A DNA stretch of 64,000 bases from Ignatzschineria larvae DSM 13226 (GCF_038500265.1 NZ_CP150637.1:2412501-2476500), one strand, 5' to 3'. Counted from the first letter of the stretch, positions 38,307 to 47,030 are shown. The notes: generated by a model from the letters alone, not told the origin. Numbers and translations: made by a program.

Positions 38307-39254
38307 ATGACAAATATTTATCAAGTTCAACATCACTCAATAAATGCTGTAAAAGAGCATCCTTTTCAATTAGAGAAAGAGATGCAGCGTGTTTTTGAAG
38401 AGAATCTCACGCTTTTCACAGGATTGACTTTGGTACGTTCGGAATTTTCTTTAAAGCAGTTTCGTTTTGATACAGTTGCTTTTGATAAAGATAGACAAGC
38501 GTTTGTGATTATTGAATATAAGCGGGATCGTAGTCAGAGCGTTGTTGATCAAGGCGTTGCTTATCTCAATGCTATGCTCGAATATCGAGATAGTTTAATT
38601 ATTGAATATAATGAGCAAAATCCTGATACGCACTTGTTACGTAAAGATATCGATTGGAGTCAAAGTCGGGTGTTATTTGTGGCAAATAGTTTCACTGATT
38701 TTCAGAGAAATGCTACTAATTTTAAGAATCTGGGTATTGAATTAGTAGAGTTTAAACGATATGACAACGGTATCTTAACGGTGAATTTCCTAGAACGCTC
38801 TAAGAATGCTCCGACATTAGAGGCAAGTACTTTTGGCGAATCGAATGGATCTTATAGTGGTGCGTCTATTAAAGCAAAAGTGATACCCGCAATTCCAAAA
38901 GAGATTATTGAGTATGACGAGGAGTATCTATTACAGGGGAAACCTGATGCCATTTGTGAGTTATTTCAAAAATTTAAAGATGCCATTTTAAATTTAGATG
39001 ATAATTTAGAGCTCAAATTTAATAAGCTATATGCCTCTTTTCGAAAAGATCGTTCTAGTATTGTCGATATTCATTTGCAAAAGAGCGCTTTGAAGCTCTG
39101 GATTAATGCTATCTGGGGAACACTGGATGATGCTCGAAACCTCTTCCGAAATGTTAGCCAATTAGGTCATTTGGGCAGTGGGGATTATGAAGTGACTATT
39201 ACAGACACTAGAGATTTAGAGTATATCTTGAGTGTAATTAAGCAGAAGTTGTAA
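38307..39254 (+). CDS. Orphan PD-(D/E)XK-like protein with DUF5655-type C-terminus
   Basis: A 315-residue cytosolic protein. Residues about 40-75 (SEFSLKQFRFDTVAFD, then VIIEYKRD) have the shape of a PD-(D/E)XK nuclease core: D-x(n)-ExK in strand-turn-strand context, as in NucS-like proteins. The C-terminal ~100 residues (FRKDRSSIVDIHLQKSALKL to the end) match the DUF5655 pattern seen at the end of predicted nuclease and transport-annotated proteins. It is a single gene with its own terminator. A role in DNA repair or defence is only inferred. Confidence 0.7.
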   Translation: MTNIYQVQHHSINAVKEHPFQLEKEMQRVFEENLTLFTGLTLVRSEFSLKQFRFDTVAFDKDRQAFVIIEYKRDRSQSVVDQGVAYLNAMLEYRDSLIIEYNEQNPDTHLLRKDIDWSQSRVLFVANSFTDFQRNATNFKNLGIELVEFKRYDNGILTVNFLERSKNAPTLEASTFGESNGSYSGASIKAKVIPAIPKEIIEYDEEYLLQGKPDAICELFQKFKDAILNLDDNLELKFNKLYASFRKDRSSIVDIHLQKSALKLWINAIWGTLDDARNLFRNVSQLGHLGSGDYEVTITDTRDLEYILSVIKQKL

Positions 39255-39290
39255 TGATTGTGTGATTCATTTAATGTAGTAAACAAATCA

Positions 39291-39329
39291 AAATGCCTTA
39301 CTTATTAATGATGAGTAAGGCATTTTTTA
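39291..39329. terminator. Terminator after the DUF5655 gene
   Basis: AAATGCCTTACT pairs with AGTAAGGCATTT, followed by TTTTAT. It lies between convergent genes. On the minus strand only AAATCAAAA-type sequence flanks it, so it acts mainly on the plus strand. Confidence 0.85.
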
Positions 39330-39362
39330 TGAGATATAAAGTTATAATAAGTCATGCAATAA

Positions 39363-39869
39363 TTAAGCAATATTACGCGCTTCATCTTCTTTCATAATGG
39401 CTTGGAGTAATGTCGCAGTCTCTTTACAGCGTTCGGCAAAATCTTCTAAGGCCTTATCCATCTTGTCGATTTCAGCAGAGAGTTGATCGAACCAATCTTC
39501 ATTGGTAGCGCTATTGTCGATCTCGAAAGTGGACACTGCGAGATGATTGATATAGGGAGTAAAGGGTTTACTATGCTTATGTAGTAGCTGTTGAGCTTCA
39601 TAGAGAATCGGCATGTTGTCATCAATATAGCGGCTAAAGGATTCCCGCACGAGATCGGCTTGAACCGCATAATTCGTGCGTTGTACTCGGATGGTGATTG
39701 CTTCCCCGGTTGCAGCGATCTTTTCCCAAATGCCGGTATCTAAGGCACCGAGATAGTAGGAGCAAGATGAAGCTTTGAGCAGAATTCGACTAGACTCTAA
39801 TAATTTACCGCTCACTTCAAAATCGATATCGTCAAGTTGGGCGATGATAGGTTGATAAGCGTATTGCAT
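39363..39869 (-). CDS. Unrecognised soluble protein, last gene of the AAA+ operon
   Basis: 168 residues, acidic, predicted mostly helical, no membrane segment and no signal peptide. I do not recognise a family. The ending (DKALEDFAERCKETATLLQA) is amphipathic and may form a coiled coil. RBS AAGGAGA (39870s) precedes the ATG. It is 183 nt downstream of the preceding minus-strand gene, so membership of the operon is likely but not certain. Confidence 0.7.
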   Translation of the reverse strand: MQYAYQPIIAQLDDIDFEVSGKLLESSRILLKASSCSYYLGALDTGIWEKIAATGEAITIRVQRTNYAVQADLVRESFSRYIDDNMPILYEAQQLLHKHSKPFTPYINHLAVSTFEIDNSATNEDWFDQLSAEIDKMDKALEDFAERCKETATLLQAIMKEDEARNIA

Positions 39870-40052
39870 AAAGGTCTCCTTAGAATGGATAAAATCAAAA
39901 GTCTAATGGTCAATGAATACAATGTTGCAGGATGAGACGGTTTAAAAGTACCTACAAGCGACATCTGTGTAAGAAATTATGAGCAGGGATCTTACTCAAA
40001 CATCACTTGCAGGTGCATTTGTGATTGCCTCTAAAAGGAGGCAGTTATTGGA

Positions 40053-40619
40053 TTAATCAACTTGAATCACTTCAGAGATGATATTCATCTGTGCTTGAGG
40101 CATAAGCCCTTTATAAAGAACTTTGTTCTCATTGAGTTTGATCTCTTGCACTAGTTTCTGTTGAACCATAATATCCATTAATGTTTTTAAAAGATTGGGA
40201 TCTAATTCCCCAAGCGCTGTTTTCTGTGCGATTTGATCAATAGTCGCCATGCCGAGTTTTGCTACTTCCTCACTCCCGGTTTTGGTGATTTTTTTAAGAG
40301 CCTTTTGTTGGCTTTTAATCAAGCGCCCAAGGCGGTATTTCATATCAAATTTCACAATCGATGCAGATAGGTAAACGCTTGCACCCACAGCGCCTAATAC
40401 TGCTAGAGTAATCCACCACCAAGCACTATCCTCTAAAAACTTGTACGCAAAATAACCAAATAGAGCTGCTACAACCATCATAAAAAAGGTGTAGCCCGAG
40501 GGTATTGCATCAAAATTTGTGCTATCTTTTTCAAGTTCTTTTACGGCGATCCGATATTGCTCAATTTTTTCTTGTTGTTGTGTAACTTTCTCTATTGCTC
40601 TTGCAAATTCAGTATTCAC
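40053..40619 (-). CDS. Unrecognised membrane protein with N-terminal coiled coil
   Basis: 188 residues. An N-terminal helix (about 5-33, EKVTQQQEKIEQYRIAVKEL) probably forms a coiled coil; two hydrophobic helices follow (about 42-62 and 68-90); the rest is soluble, basic then acidic (about 95-188). No family recognised. It starts 8 nt after the stop of the next gene upstream (RBS GGAGG), so they are co-translated. Confidence 0.75.
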   Translation of the reverse strand: MNTEFARAIEKVTQQQEKIEQYRIAVKELEKDSTNFDAIPSGYTFFMMVVAALFGYFAYKFLEDSAWWWITLAVLGAVGASVYLSASIVKFDMKYRLGRLIKSQQKALKKITKTGSEEVAKLGMATIDQIAQKTALGELDPNLLKTLMDIMVQQKLVQEIKLNENKVLYKGLMPQAQMNIISEVIQVD

Positions 40620-40627
40620 GTGCCCTC

Positions 40628-41218
40628 CTATGCTTTAGGAGCCGCAATTGGGTATTTAATAGGGGCGTTTTGTAATAGATCCGCTTTGGCTTCTTTAGTT
40701 AAGACTAGCAGTTGTGGAGAAATCGTTTTTTCTCGCAAGATATAGTTTTTCTGTTGATCGATAAAATAGAGCTTAATATCGACTTTAAAATGCCCCATAC
40801 GTGCATCCTCTTTGATAAGGTAAAGCTCGCCGCCTAAAGCAGTAAGATTTTGAGCCTTTGCTGTTTTGATCATATCTTGATCGACAGATGGGCTGAGTTT
40901 CTGAATCAATTCATCGAGCGTTAATGATTCTGTCTCAAACTGTTTGGCAAATTGTTCAAACATATTGCCTAGTGCATCAAGTCCTTGTGCCATCTGATCA
41001 ATCAGAGAAGGTCGTTGCTTCTGATTGCTTGCAGAAGGGTTGTTTTCGGTGGTTTGATGTTCAGCTGTTCGATTTTCAGCAGTTTGATTCCCCAAGGTCG
41101 GATTGCCAACATTGTCACTATGTACACGGTTTTCTTCAGTGGCTTTACTATCAGCACCTGAAGTTTGTGAGGTCATCTCTTCTTGAAGAGGCTGTTGATT
41201 GTTATAGTTCTGAGTCAT
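40628..41218 (-). CDS. Unrecognised protein with Asn/Thr/Glu-rich N-terminus
   Basis: 196 residues. The first ~75 are low-complexity with repeated QTAENRT/AEHQTTEN-like units; the remainder (about 80-196) is a compact alpha/beta part (LGGELYLIKEDARMGHFKVD near 128). No signal or membrane segment. No family recognised. Member of the AAA+ operon: 19 nt from the gene before and 8 nt from the gene after. Confidence 0.72.
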   Translation of the reverse strand: MTQNYNNQQPLQEEMTSQTSGADSKATEENRVHSDNVGNPTLGNQTAENRTAEHQTTENNPSASNQKQRPSLIDQMAQGLDALGNMFEQFAKQFETESLTLDELIQKLSPSVDQDMIKTAKAQNLTALGGELYLIKEDARMGHFKVDIKLYFIDQQKNYILREKTISPQLLVLTKEAKADLLQNAPIKYPIAAPKA

Positions 41219-41236
41219 AATCGATTCCTTTATGAT

Positions 41237-41587
41237 TTAGTTGGCAAGGGCGAGTTGTTCAGTGGTTTCATTAGAGATATCCACTTCTTGCTGTTTTTTC
41301 AGCGCATTTCTAATGTGTTCAGGAACATCGTTTGCTTCGACTTTTTTCTCAACAATATGTTCTCTCCATTGATCCTCTTCAGGATTGTAAGAGTAATGTT
41401 TGATGATGTTTTTAAGCACAGTGCCTACTTTACGAACTAGGGTTACAGCACCTTGTACTAAGCGTTTATAGCGATCGGGCAGTAAGTCGTAAGCGCTTTT
41501 GAGAAAGCTGACAATTTGTTTCCAAAATTTTGAAACGATGACACCTGCAGCAAATGCAGCTGCGCCGATTAATAAGAGTGGGATCAT
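41237..41587 (-). CDS. Small single-pass membrane protein of the AAA+ operon
   Basis: 116 residues: one N-terminal membrane helix (about 2-19, IPLLLIGAAAFAAGVIVS), then a basic amphipathic stretch (about 23-70) and an acidic tail. No family recognised. Its start overlaps the stop of the AAA+ ATPase gene by 4 nt (ATGA), the clearest coupling in the operon, and suggests that it docks the ATPase at the membrane. Confidence 0.75.
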   Translation of the reverse strand: MIPLLLIGAAAFAAGVIVSKFWKQIVSFLKSAYDLLPDRYKRLVQGAVTLVRKVGTVLKNIIKHYSYNPEEDQWREHIVEKKVEANDVPEHIRNALKKQQEVDISNETTEQLALAN

Positions 41588-42603
41588 ACTTTTAATTCCT
41601 CTGTTTTTTCTGAGCCTAATTGAGAGACAACATACTCTTCGCTAACAATCCGCGAGGTTTCTGTTGTTGGAGATTTTGAACCACCTGTGTGATTCGATGA
41701 ATGTGTGTGTGCTTCACCACTATTAGCTTTCTTACTCTTTTTAATTTCATCAATCGCTTTGATAAAGTCACTTTGATCTACTTCAGTGGCACCTTTACGC
41801 GCAGCTGCCATCGCGGCTTTGCGAACACTATTGGAGATATCACTGCCGGTAAGTGTTTCTGACACTTCGGCCAGTTTTTGCAGATCTGCATTGTGGGGTA
41901 ATTTACGTGGAATATATTGTTGCCATAGTTTTAACCGGCACTCGGTATCGGGGAGCGCAAAATAGATATGTGCAAGGATTCTGCGCATAAATGCCGGATC
42001 GTAGTTCTCGATAAAGTTAGTGGTAAAGATAATTAAACCATCATGATTATTCATCTCGGTGAGTAAGACTGAACGGGTCTGATTAACGCTGACATCTGTT
42101 GCATGAGACATGCCGGTGACGCGGCGACTGAGCATTGCATCGGCTTCATCGAAGAAGATAATGGCATTATGTTCTTTTGCTTGACGGAAGATCGAGGCGA
42201 TATTTTTGGAGGTTTCACCGACATATTTCGATTCAAGACTTGCATAATCGATCATAATCAGCGGATGACCTAGCTCTTTGGCAATCCCGTAAGCAGCCAT
42301 CGTTTTCCCGGTTCCGGGAGGCCCGTAGAGATTAATGGCGGTCTGTTTCTGATGTTGATGGGTTTCATTTAAACCCCAATCTTCATAGAGTAATTCTTCA
42401 TGGGCTTTATGGGCTAGAAAGTCCTGAATACTTGCTGCCGTATGTTGGGGCACAATCAGGTCATCGAGTGAATATTTAGGGGTAACAATATTGAGCTCAA
42501 GCTCTGATTTTTGAGCTTGCGCTTGTTTCTCTGCTTCAGCTTTAGCAGCTTGTGCTGCGATATTCGCTTCTTCTTCAGCGCTAAGACGCGGTCCTATCGG
42601 CAT
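41584..42603 (-). CDS. AAA+ ATPase, first gene of a five-gene operon
   Basis: 339 residues. A charged helical N-terminus (about 8-36), then a classical AAA domain: Walker A GPPGTGKT (about 94-101), pore-type loop SLESKYVGET, Walker B IIFFDEADAML (about 148-158), sensor 1 TTNF and the arginine finger AFMRRI. The C-terminal ~60 residues (SGEAHTHSSNHTGGS...) are disordered. It is most like the FtsH/spastin-type classical clade but has no protease or membrane part of its own. The following genes give membrane and coiled-coil partners, so a membrane-linked remodelling machine is inferred. No family name can be given with confidence. Confidence 0.85.
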   Translation of the reverse strand: MPIGPRLSAEEEANIAAQAAKAEAEKQAQAQKSELELNIVTPKYSLDDLIVPQHTAASIQDFLAHKAHEELLYEDWGLNETHQHQKQTAINLYGPPGTGKTMAAYGIAKELGHPLIMIDYASLESKYVGETSKNIASIFRQAKEHNAIIFFDEADAMLSRRVTGMSHATDVSVNQTRSVLLTEMNNHDGLIIFTTNFIENYDPAFMRRILAHIYFALPDTECRLKLWQQYIPRKLPHNADLQKLAEVSETLTGSDISNSVRKAAMAAARKGATEVDQSDFIKAIDEIKKSKKANSGEAHTHSSNHTGGSKSPTTETSRIVSEEYVVSQLGSEKTEELKV

Positions 42604-42963
42604 AGTGGCTCCATCATTAATACACAGGTTTAATCGGATTTTATAATTCGTTTTATATAATCTCCCTAGCGTATTTGAGCGCTAGAGAGGAGATAACTCG
42701 AGATGTTTCTGGAGATCGCGCTATCTATGTGTGTATCTTAATGGAGGGGTTTGACAGGATGTGTCATATATAAAAATATTTTCAATTATTTTTATCAAGT
42801 AATTTTTCTTGATAAGAGAGATGCGCTGAATATCGGTCTTTTTTAAGAGAATAGAAGAGGCAAATCATTCTTAATTAAGAAACAATAGGATACATTATTG
42901 ATCACTTTGGGGATTATTATTAAGGGCATTATCTAGAGAGTTATTGAGAGAATTATAAAGGCT

Positions 42964-42991
42964 GTTGTAAGTAGTTATAAGTCGTTATAAG
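42964..42991 (+). promoter_or_regulatory. Three tandem GTTRTAAG words, 10-nt period
   Basis: GTTGTAAG (42964), GTTATAAG (42974), GTTATAAG (42984). Equal one-turn spacing is typical of response-regulator binding sites (two or more half-sites on one DNA face). The eptA gene and a PmrAB-like system follow downstream. Confidence 0.45.
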
Positions 42992-43119
42992 AGATTTTAA
43001 AAAGAACATAAAATCTTACTAAACAACACTTGCAAGATGCCGGATAGAACAACTTCCTTGTCTCTTACAACCAATGTGCCGGCATTTAAATAAGCTTATT
43101 TTGAACTGATTTCACTATA
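42991..43119 (+). repeat. Upstream element, copy B (near-identical to 27179-27306)
   Basis: See copy A. The core 43018-43119 aligns without gap. It contains the 14-bp palindrome AAATAAGCTTATTT (43087-43100) and ends in TATAGT, a possible -10. It ends 76 nt before the eptA start, almost the same distance as copy A from its gene. Confidence 0.85.
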
Positions 43120-43195
43120 GTGTTCATTTTAATGTTTTATTAATGTTCGCTCTCTATTCTTGCTTCTTAACGGTTTGTTACAGAAGTGAGAATTC

Positions 43196-44860
43196 ATGAT
43201 GAAATCCTTTTTATTACTCAAAACTTATTTTGCGAAATGGCAGGTACAATTGCCGCTTTATCTAGTGTTATTGCTCACCTCCTTGCTATTAGCGGCAGTA
43301 GAGAATATCGTTTTCTGGCGAGAGTTTTTCTATTTAATGAGCTTTGATGGCTTTGGCAGCTATCTCTTTGCTTTTTCGGTATTTCTCGTACTTTGGTCAG
43401 CCAATTTAATCATTGTCTCCTGCTTACTGTGGAGACGTATCGGCGCAGGTATTTTGTTGATACTACTGCTTTTATGTACGATTTTTAACTACTACTCTTA
43501 TCGCTATCAGATCTATATGGATCGCGATATGCTCATTAACATTATCGAAACCCACAGCGGAGAAGTGGTTAATCTTTTAAGTTTTCAGTTAGTGATTTGG
43601 ATTTTATTGGGGGTATTAGTACCGTTTGCGCTCTATCTATTGATGAAGGTTAGGCCGATCAGCTGGTGGAAGAGCCTTTTACAGCGAGTATTATTAATAA
43701 TCGGTGCCTTATTGCTGTCAGGGGCTATAGCGCTGATCTTCTATAAGGATTATGCCTCTTTTTTCCGTAATCATCGACAAGTACAGAAACTGATTATGCC
43801 GATCAGCTATGCCACAAGTGCGATCTCTTATCTTAAAAAACAGTATGAGGATCAATTGCCTTTTGAAAAAGTGGGTGAAGATGCGACATTACAAAAGCCT
43901 GCAGGATCAGAGAAGACGCTCTTTGTGATTGTGGTTGGGGAAACAGCAAGAAGCAAGAATTTCTCTTTAAATGGATATCAGAAGGAGACAAATCCACTGT
44001 TAGCACAACAAGAAGTGATTAGTTTTCGGGAATTCTATTCTTGTGGGACGGCAACCGCCATTTCCGTGCCTTGTATGTTTTCCCGATTAACGCGTGCTAA
44101 TTTCGATAAGAGCCGAGCTCAGAATCAAGAGAATGCCCTCGATATCTTACAGCGCGTAGGTTACAAAGTATTATGGCGGGAGAATGATAATGGATGTAAA
44201 GGCGTCTGTGATCGAGTCCCTACGGAGTTTGTGGAGGAGTATGTTAATCAGCCTCAATCGATCACCGGTTTTTATCATGATGAATATCTGCTTGAGAATC
44301 TTAAATCCTATATTGAATCCCAAGAGAATCAAGATGAGAATCTTGTGATTGTATTACACATGAATGGCAGTCATGGCCCCACTTATTATCAGCGTTATCC
44401 CGATCATTTCCGCCATTTTACGCCGAGTTGCGATACGAATAAGATTGAAAATTGTGATTTAACCGCACTTGAGAATGTGTACGATAATACAATTCGTTAT
44501 ACCGATTATGTGTTGAATGAAACCATTGAACTGCTTAAAAGTTTTGACGGGGAATATGAGACATCGATGATCTATCTGTCAGATCATGGCGAATCATTGG
44601 GTGAAAACCGTTTCTATCTTCATGGTGCACCTTATGCCATTGCACCGAAAGAGCAGACACATGTGCCGTTTATCTTCTGGGCGAATCAGGATTTTTACCA
44701 AAACCGGCAATTAAATCAGAATTGTCTTTCAACAATAGCTAAAGCAGATCCCTTTTCACAGGATAATTTCTTCCATTCACTCTTAGGATTACTCTCCGTT
44801 AAGACAAAAGAGTATGATGAATCCATGGATCTTTTCAAGGCTTGTAGTCGGGTTCCATAA
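43196..44860 (+). CDS. eptA: Phosphoethanolamine--lipid A transferase
   Basis: A 554-residue inner-membrane enzyme of the EptA/MCR family. Five N-terminal membrane helices (to about 195), then a periplasmic alkaline-phosphatase-fold domain: metal glutamate in VVGETARSKNFS near 248, catalytic threonine in GTATAISVPCMFS (about 283-295) and LSDHGESLGE near 461. Cysteines of the expected disulfides are present (CGTAT, CKGVC, CDTNKIENC). The enzyme adds phosphoethanolamine to lipid A, lowering binding of polymyxins. It is followed, 326 nt later, by a PmrAB-like two-component system, the usual regulator. Chromosomal; no insertion element is nearby, so it is probably intrinsic. Confidence 0.93.
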   Translation: MMKSFLLLKTYFAKWQVQLPLYLVLLLTSLLLAAVENIVFWREFFYLMSFDGFGSYLFAFSVFLVLWSANLIIVSCLLWRRIGAGILLILLLLCTIFNYYSYRYQIYMDRDMLINIIETHSGEVVNLLSFQLVIWILLGVLVPFALYLLMKVRPISWWKSLLQRVLLIIGALLLSGAIALIFYKDYASFFRNHRQVQKLIMPISYATSAISYLKKQYEDQLPFEKVGEDATLQKPAGSEKTLFVIVVGETARSKNFSLNGYQKETNPLLAQQEVISFREFYSCGTATAISVPCMFSRLTRANFDKSRAQNQENALDILQRVGYKVLWRENDNGCKGVCDRVPTEFVEEYVNQPQSITGFYHDEYLLENLKSYIESQENQDENLVIVLHMNGSHGPTYYQRYPDHFRHFTPSCDTNKIENCDLTALENVYDNTIRYTDYVLNETIELLKSFDGEYETSMIYLSDHGESLGENRFYLHGAPYAIAPKEQTHVPFIFWANQDFYQNRQLNQNCLSTIAKADPFSQDNFFHSLLGLLSVKTKEYDESMDLFKACSRVP

Positions 44861-45186
44861 TGTAGATGAGGCTCACCTGCGGGATCGTAATCAAGATACC
44901 AGCATTTCACATTGGGAATCGGTTTTGGTTTGAACTTAGTAAGAAGTGTTATTGCATCGCCGAAGGGAATAATCTCGTTCTTACAACAAGTGAGCGCCGG
45001 CAGTTGTGGCAAATTCGTTGCTGAGAGATTGATAATCACTCACTTGTGGGCGCGGGATAGAACTGGATTTGCAAGCATTCCCTCCCGCCGGGAATCGGCT
45101 TTGATGGTAGCATCATAATGTTAAATAGATTAAGTTTGTAAAGTAAGATTGCAGGACAATAGGATTACAGAAAAACAGGGGATAGA
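44861..45186 (+). repeat. Intergenic region with degenerate internal repeats
   Basis: No gene. Two similar parts lie about 170 nt apart: GGGAATCGGTTTTG (44915) and GGGAATCGGCTTTG (45090); CACCTGCGGGAT (44874) and CACTTGTGGGCGCGGGAT (45040). Words such as CTTACAAC, GCCGGCA and GGGATAGAAC also occur in the upstream element found at 27179 and 42991, in another order, which suggests decayed relatives. The response-regulator promoter should lie at the right end. Confidence 0.5.
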
Positions 45187-45861
45187 ATGAAGATATTAGT
45201 CGTAGAAGATGATCTCTTACTGCGAAAGGGGTTAGAGAAAGCTCTGATGAAAGAGGGATATGCCGTTGATGTGGCGGAAAATAGAGAGGAAGCCGAGCGT
45301 TATCTCGATTCTCAAGAAGCCTTTTATAGCGCGATTTTGTTAGATTTAGGCTTGCCTGATGGTAATGGCATTACGTTGTTACAGAAATTACGCAATCAAG
45401 ATAATCAAGTGCCGGTGCTGATTATTACCGCACGGGATACCCTTGATGATCGAGTGCAAGGATTAGACGCTGGCGCTGATGACTATCTGCTCAAACCTTT
45501 TGAATTAGCAGAACTCTATGCAAGATTGCGGGCAATTATTCGCCGGCATTGTGGGGTGGCGAATAATCAGGTGGTTATTGATGATTTTACGCTCGATTTG
45601 ATGCAAAAAGAGATTCATTATCAAGGAGCGCTTTTAGAACTGACCTTGCGAGAATATGCCATTTTATCCCGCTTGCTCTTAAAATATGGGCAAGTGGTTC
45701 CGAGAGAGTTTTTGGTGCAAGATCTCTACTCTTGGCAGGATTCCTTAGGATCAAATACGCTTGAGGTTTATATTCACCGCTTACGGCAAAAGCTCGGTAA
45801 AGCGCGTATTGAGACGGTACGGGGTTATGGTTATCAATTAGTCTCGGAGTCGAACGCATGA
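45187..45861 (+). CDS. pmrA: OmpR-family response regulator (PmrA-like)
   Basis: A 224-residue response regulator: receiver domain about 1-115 with acidic pair EDD (7-9), phospho-accepting D53 in ILLDLGLPDG and lysine in LLKPF near 104; winged-helix DNA-binding domain about 128-222 (ends RLRQKLGKARIETVRGYGYQ). It overlaps the kinase gene by 4 nt. Its place behind eptA makes it the PmrA/QseB-type regulator that turns eptA on under acid, metal or peptide stress. PmrA and QseB cannot be told apart by eye. Confidence 0.88.
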   Translation: MKILVVEDDLLLRKGLEKALMKEGYAVDVAENREEAERYLDSQEAFYSAILLDLGLPDGNGITLLQKLRNQDNQVPVLIITARDTLDDRVQGLDAGADDYLLKPFELAELYARLRAIIRRHCGVANNQVVIDDFTLDLMQKEIHYQGALLELTLREYAILSRLLLKYGQVVPREFLVQDLYSWQDSLGSNTLEVYIHRLRQKLGKARIETVRGYGYQLVSESNA

Positions 45862-46892
45862 GCTTAAAACGCCGTTTAATGTGGCTATTTTCTCTAATTT
45901 TATTGGTTTCAGGTGTGATTATTATCGCCCTTGTCGGTTATGAAACGAGTGAGCAGATGGATATCCTGACAGATACGGGCTTAACCGACAGTGAAAAGAT
46001 TCAAGAGATGCAACATGAGATTCAAGAGATATTAGTGGCGATCTCTATCTTTGTCGGTGTTGTGCTATTGGGTGCGCTCTTGATGATTCGCTATGTGACA
46101 AATCAATTCTTAACGCCTTTTGTCAATCTTGTTGATCAGCTATCAGAGCGGGGATCCCTCAATTTAACACCGATCATCATCGAGTCTCGTTCTAAAGAGA
46201 TCAGTTTGATAGTGGGGAAAGTGAATCATTTATTGTTGAATATTAGTCAGCGTATTGATCATGAAAAACAATTTACCGCCGATGTTGCCCACGAATTACG
46301 AACGCCATTAGCGGGGATGCGATTAACGCTCGAGCTTATGGATGATCTACCGGAGAAACCACTACTGATTGCACGAATCGATGAGCTTTTAATTACGATT
46401 GAGCGGTTACTACAATTTGCGCGTGCAAGTCATAAGCTTCACTCGGATCAGGTGGCAGAATTATCGCTCTATCAAGAGGTGATTCAACCGCTACAAAATG
46501 AGTATCGAGATAATTTTCCGCATCTTATTATCTGGAATATTCCGGCTGATCTTAAGGTTCGAGGAGATGCGAGTTTACTCTATCTGCTTCTGAAAAATCT
46601 ATTAGATAATGCACAGTTTTATGCAGGACAAGGGGAGAGCACTGAAGTCTCGGCACAAAAGACGGCGACAGGGATAGCGCTTATTGTCGAAGATCGAGGG
46701 CCGGGTATGAGTGAAGCGCAAAGACTCGCGATGACAGAACGATTTCAACGAGCAGATGAATCCCGACAAGGTTTTGGTCTTGGGCTTAATATCGTGCAAA
46801 AAATCGTCGAAGCCCATCAAGGTTCTGTACGGTTTGAAGCGAGAAAAGATGGGCGATCAGGACTTCGAGTTGTCGTTTCTCTTGCGATTTAA
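45858..46892 (+). CDS. pmrB: Sensor histidine kinase (PmrB-like)
   Basis: A 344-residue sensor kinase. Two membrane helices (about 8-28 and 52-74) with a short ~24-residue periplasmic loop rich in Glu/Asp, then HAMP, dimerisation domain with the phospho-accepting H145 (FTADVAHELRTPL) and an ATPase domain (NLLDNAQFYA near 248, EDRGPGMS near 275, FGLGLNIV near 305). The small loop fits direct sensing of metals or pH, as in PmrB. It overlaps pmrA by 4 nt. Confidence 0.88.
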   Translation: MSLKRRLMWLFSLILLVSGVIIIALVGYETSEQMDILTDTGLTDSEKIQEMQHEIQEILVAISIFVGVVLLGALLMIRYVTNQFLTPFVNLVDQLSERGSLNLTPIIIESRSKEISLIVGKVNHLLLNISQRIDHEKQFTADVAHELRTPLAGMRLTLELMDDLPEKPLLIARIDELLITIERLLQFARASHKLHSDQVAELSLYQEVIQPLQNEYRDNFPHLIIWNIPADLKVRGDASLLYLLLKNLLDNAQFYAGQGESTEVSAQKTATGIALIVEDRGPGMSEAQRLAMTERFQRADESRQGFGLGLNIVQKIVEAHQGSVRFEARKDGRSGLRVVVSLAI

Positions 46893-47005
46893 TCAAATAT
46901 TAAATATCGAGGTATCTCCTTCGACTACGGTTTAACTTTTTTGCATTTTTGCGCTTAATTTTTCACAAAATATATCAATTTTCTTTATGATATAAAGTTG
47001 TAGAT

Positions 47006-47030
47006 CCTTATAACCTTATGAGTTATAAGG
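47006..47030. promoter_or_regulatory. Inverted repeat upstream of ndh
   Basis: CCTTATAAC, loop CTTATGA, GTTATAAGG: perfect 9-bp arms, 51 nt before the ndh start. It could be a repressor operator or a leader hairpin. Its arm includes the GTTATAAG word seen before eptA. Confidence 0.45.

Larger units (their letters stand above)
42604..43195 (+). other. 592-nt region between the AAA+ operon and eptA
   Basis: No gene. It holds the divergent promoters, three tandem GTTRTAAG words at 10-nt steps (42964-42991), and copy B of the upstream element (42991-43119). The part next to the AAA+ gene is AT-rich without clear motifs. Confidence 0.6.

Noticed and set aside
39948-40022. Third copy of the 102-nt upstream element
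   Set aside because: Only short words (CACTTGCAGGTGCATTT) are shared; too weak to call a copy.
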